A DNA stretch of 7,696 bases from Candidatus Bathyarchaeum sp. Lineage in GTDB: Archaea > Thermoproteota > Bathyarchaeia > Bathyarchaeales > Bathyarchaeaceae. Positions within the stretch are counted from its first letter, which is position 1. Each line of letters opens with the position of its first letter. The stretch spans positions 1-7,696 of the forward strand of contig PIXS01000275.1 in NCBI GenBank assembly GCA_003096255.1, read 5' to 3'. The notes beneath the pieces were generated by a model, which had not been told where the DNA came from, made no database searches, and was given only the letters and a program-made list of their open reading frames with translations. Positions 5,798 to 7,696 of this stretch are shown piece after piece. Made by a program: the position numbers and the translations under genes.

Positions 5798-5884
5798 AAA
5801 AAAATACCCTATTACAGTATTTCTTACATTATCATTAAAAAGAAATCTTTATTGCTTACTCGAAAATGTCCGTAGAACTGAAAG

Positions 5885-5895
5885 TTTTTTATTAC
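5885..5895 (+). promoter_or_regulatory. TATA-like box; membrane-protein mRNA probably leaderless
   Basis: TTTTTTATTAC (5885-5895) is centred about 25-27 bp before ATG 5916, so transcription would begin at or next to the start codon. No Shine-Dalgarno sequence precedes the ATG, which agrees with a leaderless transcript. Confidence 0.45.
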
Positions 5896-5915
5896 TTTAC
5901 GAGAACTCTGTAATC

Positions 5916-6491
5916 ATGTTGTCTTCTAAACTTGTAATAACATCGATTTTATGCGGAGTGTGTTTTTTGGTTGCTGTTGCTTTTGGGTTTGGGAACTATA
6001 TTGTGAAACAATTTATGTTTTGGAGTACTTACGGTCACGTATCAAGAGTGTCTATGTTTGCGTTGTTGTGTTTGTCTTCATTGTTAATTGTTACAGCATG
6101 GGTTACTAGAAAAAAATCTAAGTATCTTAGTGTTGTTTTGGTTGTTACAAGTATCGTTTTATTTGCCAATGCTCTGTTTGCGTTAACAACTCCGCTTCGT
6201 GGACGAGATTTTTGGGTAAACAATATTTTCGAAAATATCCAAGACGGTATAACTTTCATGCAACTTTCTTTTGGTAGTTACGTGTGTTTGGGATTAACTC
6301 AGATATTTATAGGTAACACTTTTTTCAAAAATCAAAAGCGTGTGGCATGGTTGTTTACTATTTCAGGGGTTCTTTTTGTGGTTGGAATTTTCCCAATTTA
6401 CCTTTTTCCATCTATCGAACTGATAAATCAAACATTGTTGATGTTTTATCTGTTTGCTCAAATTGTTTCTGCGTTAGTTTTCTATAACTAG
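5916..6491 (+). CDS. Six-helix integral membrane protein of unknown function
   Basis: I do not recognise a family. The 191-residue protein is strongly hydrophobic, with predicted membrane helices at about 7-28, 45-64, 70-92, 113-133, 142-163 and 170-190. The loop with RKKSK (65-69) is the most basic and probably cytoplasmic, and a longer polar loop (about 93-112, containing TPLRGRDFW) lies between helices 3 and 4. No catalytic or metal motif is evident. Codon choice is more T-rich than in the genes to its left (many GTT, TTT and TTG), which may reflect only hydrophobic content or may hint at transfer. The stop lies about five bases before a fragment of a duplicated flavoprotein gene, so the last helix, ending abruptly in FYN, may have been created or trimmed by that rearrangement. 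Confidence 0.75.
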   Translation: MLSSKLVITSILCGVCFLVAVAFGFGNYIVKQFMFWSTYGHVSRVSMFALLCLSSLLIVTAWVTRKKSKYLSVVLVVTSIVLFANALFALTTPLRGRDFWVNNIFENIQDGITFMQLSFGSYVCLGLTQIFIGNTFFKNQKRVAWLFTISGVLFVVGIFPIYLFPSIELINQTLLMFYLFAQIVSALVFYN

Positions 6492-6495
6492 AGAA

Positions 6496-6552
6496 AGAAA
6501 ATCGATCGGCGGTCAAGTAATGGGGGGCGGAGAAGTAACCCAGCGCATCAAG
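6496..6552 (+). pseudogene. Remnant of a second flavoprotein gene (fragment of a CoA-disulfide-reductase-like paralogue)
   Basis: The segment is nearly identical to the flavoprotein coding sequence at about 5524-5580. In frame from 6505 it encodes IGGQVMGGGEVTQRIKL, against IGGQVMGGEEVTQRINV at residues 386-402 of the intact gene. Of the codon differences in the first sixteen codons, ATT/ATC, GGC/GGG and CAA/CAG are silent, while GAA/GGA and AAC/AAG change residues. There is no start codon, and homology to the rest of the gene is lost on both sides, so it cannot make the enzyme. It is followed at once by a copy of the parent gene's pre-terminator sequence. The extent of homology before 6505 is uncertain. 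Confidence 0.8.
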
Positions 6553-6590
6553 TTACATTGCTTAGCTTGTTCGGTTAAGCGTTTTCTTTA
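6552..6590 (+). terminator. Degenerate copy of the flavoprotein terminator hairpin
   Basis: Bases 6552-6566 match 5758-5772 at 13 of 15 positions. The left arm GCTTAGC (6560-6566) pairs with GTTAAGC (6574-6580) using one G-T wobble across a seven-base loop, as in the parental hairpin. The following T-tract is interrupted (TTTTCTTT), so termination may be weaker. It could end transcripts of the membrane-protein gene. Confidence 0.6.
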
Positions 6591-6863
6591 TGTCTTGTAT
6601 AATTTCTTAAATGTGTTTTAAGAAGAAAGTTTCGTGGTTGGTATTTTTGACTATGAAATTAGTTACTTTGTACTTGTGCAAAAAACCGTTTTGATTTTTC
6701 ATTTCTTGTGATTTATCATTATAGGATAGGGTGGATTGACTCCATATAATTATATTTTAGTCTATAAGTCCGCATTTTTTTGTCTATTACAAACATAGAA
6801 CTAATTTCCATACACGTTAAATAACGATAATGAAAGATGAAAAGTTACTAATGCGTATAGGAG
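6591..6863. other. AT-rich intergenic region between the remnant and the secreted-protein gene
   Basis: With the remnant, the gap from 6492 to 6863 is about 370 bp. After the hairpin I see no gene with a plausible start, ribosome site and protein-like composition on either strand, and no tRNA-like or other RNA structure. The sequence is AT-rich. It holds the 12-bp palindrome ATATAATTATAT (6744-6755) and the promoter of the next gene near 6815-6826. It may contain eroded sequence from the same rearrangement that left the remnant. Confidence 0.5.
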
Positions 6864-6866
6864 GTG
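6815..6866 (+). promoter_or_regulatory. TATA-like box within a dyad, and strong Shine-Dalgarno, for the secreted-protein gene
   Basis: TTAAATAA (6817-6824) is a TATA-like box lying inside the inverted repeat CGTTA-AA-TAACG (6815-6826), and predicts a transcript start near 6846. GGAGGTG at 6860-6866 is the best Shine-Dalgarno match in the window. Counting six bases onward, the gap used by the genes at 154, 3529 and 7590, points to codon ATA at 6873, not to the GTG at 6864 that lies within the site. Confidence 0.55.
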
Positions 6867-7364
6867 GAAGAGATAAACAAGAAAATCATGTCGTCTTTGA
6901 TAGTGTCTCTATTTATCCTTGGTTTGTTTAGTACAGCAACTATAGCTTTTGCAGAACCCCAATCTTCTCCTTTGAGAGTTGATCTTATTGCTGGACAAAA
7001 TATTGATGCTGGTGATGCTTACATTTGGAACGATGCTGAATATCTTCATATTGATATTGTTGGCGATGGTTGGGTGATAACAGAAACACATGTTGCTGTT
7101 GGTCAAGAATTAGCTGATATACCTCAGACTAAAAGTGGGAATCCAAAAATTGGAAAATTCGAATATTCGGGTGGTCTTAGTTTCGTTATTCCTCTGGACG
7201 GGTTATCTGGTAATATAGCCATTGCAATTCATGCTGTCGTAGAGGGAACTGGAGCTTACTGTGGTCAGGAAGAAACTGCATGGGGTCGAGCAACATGCGA
7301 GGACTATTATCGGTGGTTTGATGGCAGTAGCTGGGCTACGTGGATACAATACTACGTTTCATAA
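6864..7364 (+). CDS. Secreted beta-rich protein of unknown function
   Basis: Numbering here uses GTG 6864, giving 166 residues. Residues 1-30 form a signal peptide: Lys-Lys at 6-7, hydrophobic core, cleavage at AFA/EP. The mature domain, about 135 residues, starts LIAGQNIDAGDAYIWND (41-57), then GDGWVITETHVAVG (67-80), DIPQTKSGNPKIGKFEY (85-101), IAIAIHAVVE (118-127) and ETAWGR (137-142), ending in WATWIQYYV. This string of motifs recurs, as I recall, in many exported archaeal and bacterial proteins with no assigned activity. C133 and C145 could form a disulfide. There is no membrane anchor or sorting signal, so it is probably secreted or held by partners. The start is uncertain: GTG 6864 is part of the Shine-Dalgarno, ATG 6888 would remove the positive charges of the signal peptide, and ATA 6873 fits best but is a very rare start codon. 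Confidence 0.8.
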   Translation: MEEINKKIMSSLIVSLFILGLFSTATIAFAEPQSSPLRVDLIAGQNIDAGDAYIWNDAEYLHIDIVGDGWVITETHVAVGQELADIPQTKSGNPKIGKFEYSGGLSFVIPLDGLSGNIAIAIHAVVEGTGAYCGQEETAWGRATCEDYYRWFDGSSWATWIQYYVS

Positions 7365-7370
7365 TAGCCC

Positions 7371-7390
7371 CTTTTTTCCTCCTTTTTTTC
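7371..7390 (+). terminator. T-rich transcript end after the secreted-protein gene
   Basis: Two T-runs (7372-7377 and 7383-7389) within a pyrimidine tract start eight bases after the stop codon. Oligo-T tracts on the sense strand are sufficient to terminate archaeal RNA polymerase. No stem precedes them. Confidence 0.55.
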
Positions 7391-7538
7391 CATCCAACAT
7401 TTTTGTTCTTCAGATTCCGTTTTCTGTTTTCATGCCTTACGCTATTAAAATGAACAATGACTGAATGCTCTGTTGCCAAAAGACAGGTGCCATTACTCTG
7501 CCTTTTTTATTTAATTTCGTCATTTTTGGTTTAGAAAG

Positions 7539-7584
7539 CTTTATTTGCCCGCGTCACTTTAATCGAGTTTCTTGTAAACGGTGG
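7539..7584 (+). promoter_or_regulatory. Promoter and ribosome site of the hydrogenase-like gene
   Basis: CTTTATTTG (about 7539-7547) is a TATA-like box predicting a transcript start near 7569. GGTGG (7580-7584) precedes ATG 7590; its GGTG leaves a six-base gap, as in other genes here. This suggests 7590 opens a new operon running right. The gap 7391-7538 shows no other feature. Confidence 0.5.
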
Positions 7585-7589
7585 TTCCT

Positions 7590-7696
7590 ATGGCAAAGGA
7601 AAAACTAAAGATCGCTTTTTATTGGGCGGCTAGTTGTGGAGGCTGCGAAGTGGCTGTCCTCGACGTCAATGAGAAAATCTTAGATGTCGTTGCAGC
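7590..7696 (+). CDS. N-terminus of an F420-non-reducing-hydrogenase-like small subunit (MvhG/VhuG-like), cut by the window edge
   Basis: Only 35 codons are present. The start MAKEKLKIAFYW is followed by AASCGGCEVAVLDV, the N-terminal CxxC (C16 and C19) that helps bind the proximal [4Fe-4S] cluster in small subunits of [NiFe] hydrogenases and the related 20-kDa subunit of respiratory complex I. Strong similarity to the Mvh/Vhu G-type branch, which works with heterodisulfide reductase and MvhD, is my reading of the motif context; full length is needed to be certain. There is no Tat signal peptide, so it is cytoplasmic. Genes for the large subunit, MvhD-like or Hdr partners would be expected to the right. 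Confidence 0.8.
   Translation, partial: MAKEKLKIAFYWAASCGGCEVAVLDVNEKILDVVA

Noticed and set aside
6851..6930. Short upstream frame from ATG 6851 overlapping the start of the secreted-protein gene
   Set aside because: It lies in a different frame, has no ribosome site of its own and gives a short peptide with no family features; at most a leader peptide, which I cannot support.
7465..7520. Possible hairpin terminator in the gap before the hydrogenase-like gene
   Set aside because: The repeated TGCC pieces near a T-run pair over only three or four bases, too little to support a structure.
1..7696. CRISPR array, insertion sequence, tRNA or rRNA genes
   Set aside because: I saw no regularly spaced repeats, transposase motifs, terminal inverted repeats, tRNA cloverleaf or rRNA-like sequence on either strand. 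The only long internal repeat is the flavoprotein remnant.

Overview
The window looks archaeal, of the kind found in uncultured anaerobic sediment lineages such as Bathyarchaeia; that lineage is a guess. The evidence is AT-rich TATA-like boxes about 25 bp before predicted transcript starts, Shine-Dalgarno sequences matching the archaeal GGAGGTG register about six bases before starts, and T-rich transcript ends. The protein families also fit: a two-protein lipoyl synthase, a CoA-disulfide-reductase-type flavoprotein and an F420-non-reducing-hydrogenase-like small subunit.

Layout. 154-822 (+) encodes a surface protein anchored by a C-terminal membrane helix. It converges on 819-1820 (-), and both stop codons lie in one CTAG. 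819-1820 (-) and 1976-2965 (+) are divergent radical SAM genes matching the two partners of the archaeal LipS1/LipS2 lipoyl synthase. 2976-3368 (-) is a thioredoxin, divergent from gcvH at 3529-3945 (+). A 60-residue winged-helix protein (4095-4277) and an FAD/NAD disulfide reductase (4378-5721) follow. The right part is more AT-rich: a strong terminator, a six-helix membrane protein (5916-6491), a decayed and internally deleted copy of the flavoprotein's 3' end plus its terminator (about 6496-6580), a secreted beta-rich protein (6864-7364), and the first 35 codons of a hydrogenase-like small subunit (from 7590).

The coherent theme at 819-3945 is lipoate. The two radical SAM enzymes would insert sulfur into an octanoyl group on the H protein, whose acceptor lysine is visible at residue 69. 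Thioredoxin and the flavoprotein are dithiol/disulfide enzymes that could plausibly serve the same redox chemistry, but that link is inferred from proximity only. No GcvP, GcvT, octanoyltransferase, lipoate ligase or classical LipA lies in the window.

The least expected features are the flavoprotein/terminator remnant, a secreted-protein gene whose Shine-Dalgarno points to an AUA start, and inverted repeats around the gcvH, regulator and flavoprotein promoters.
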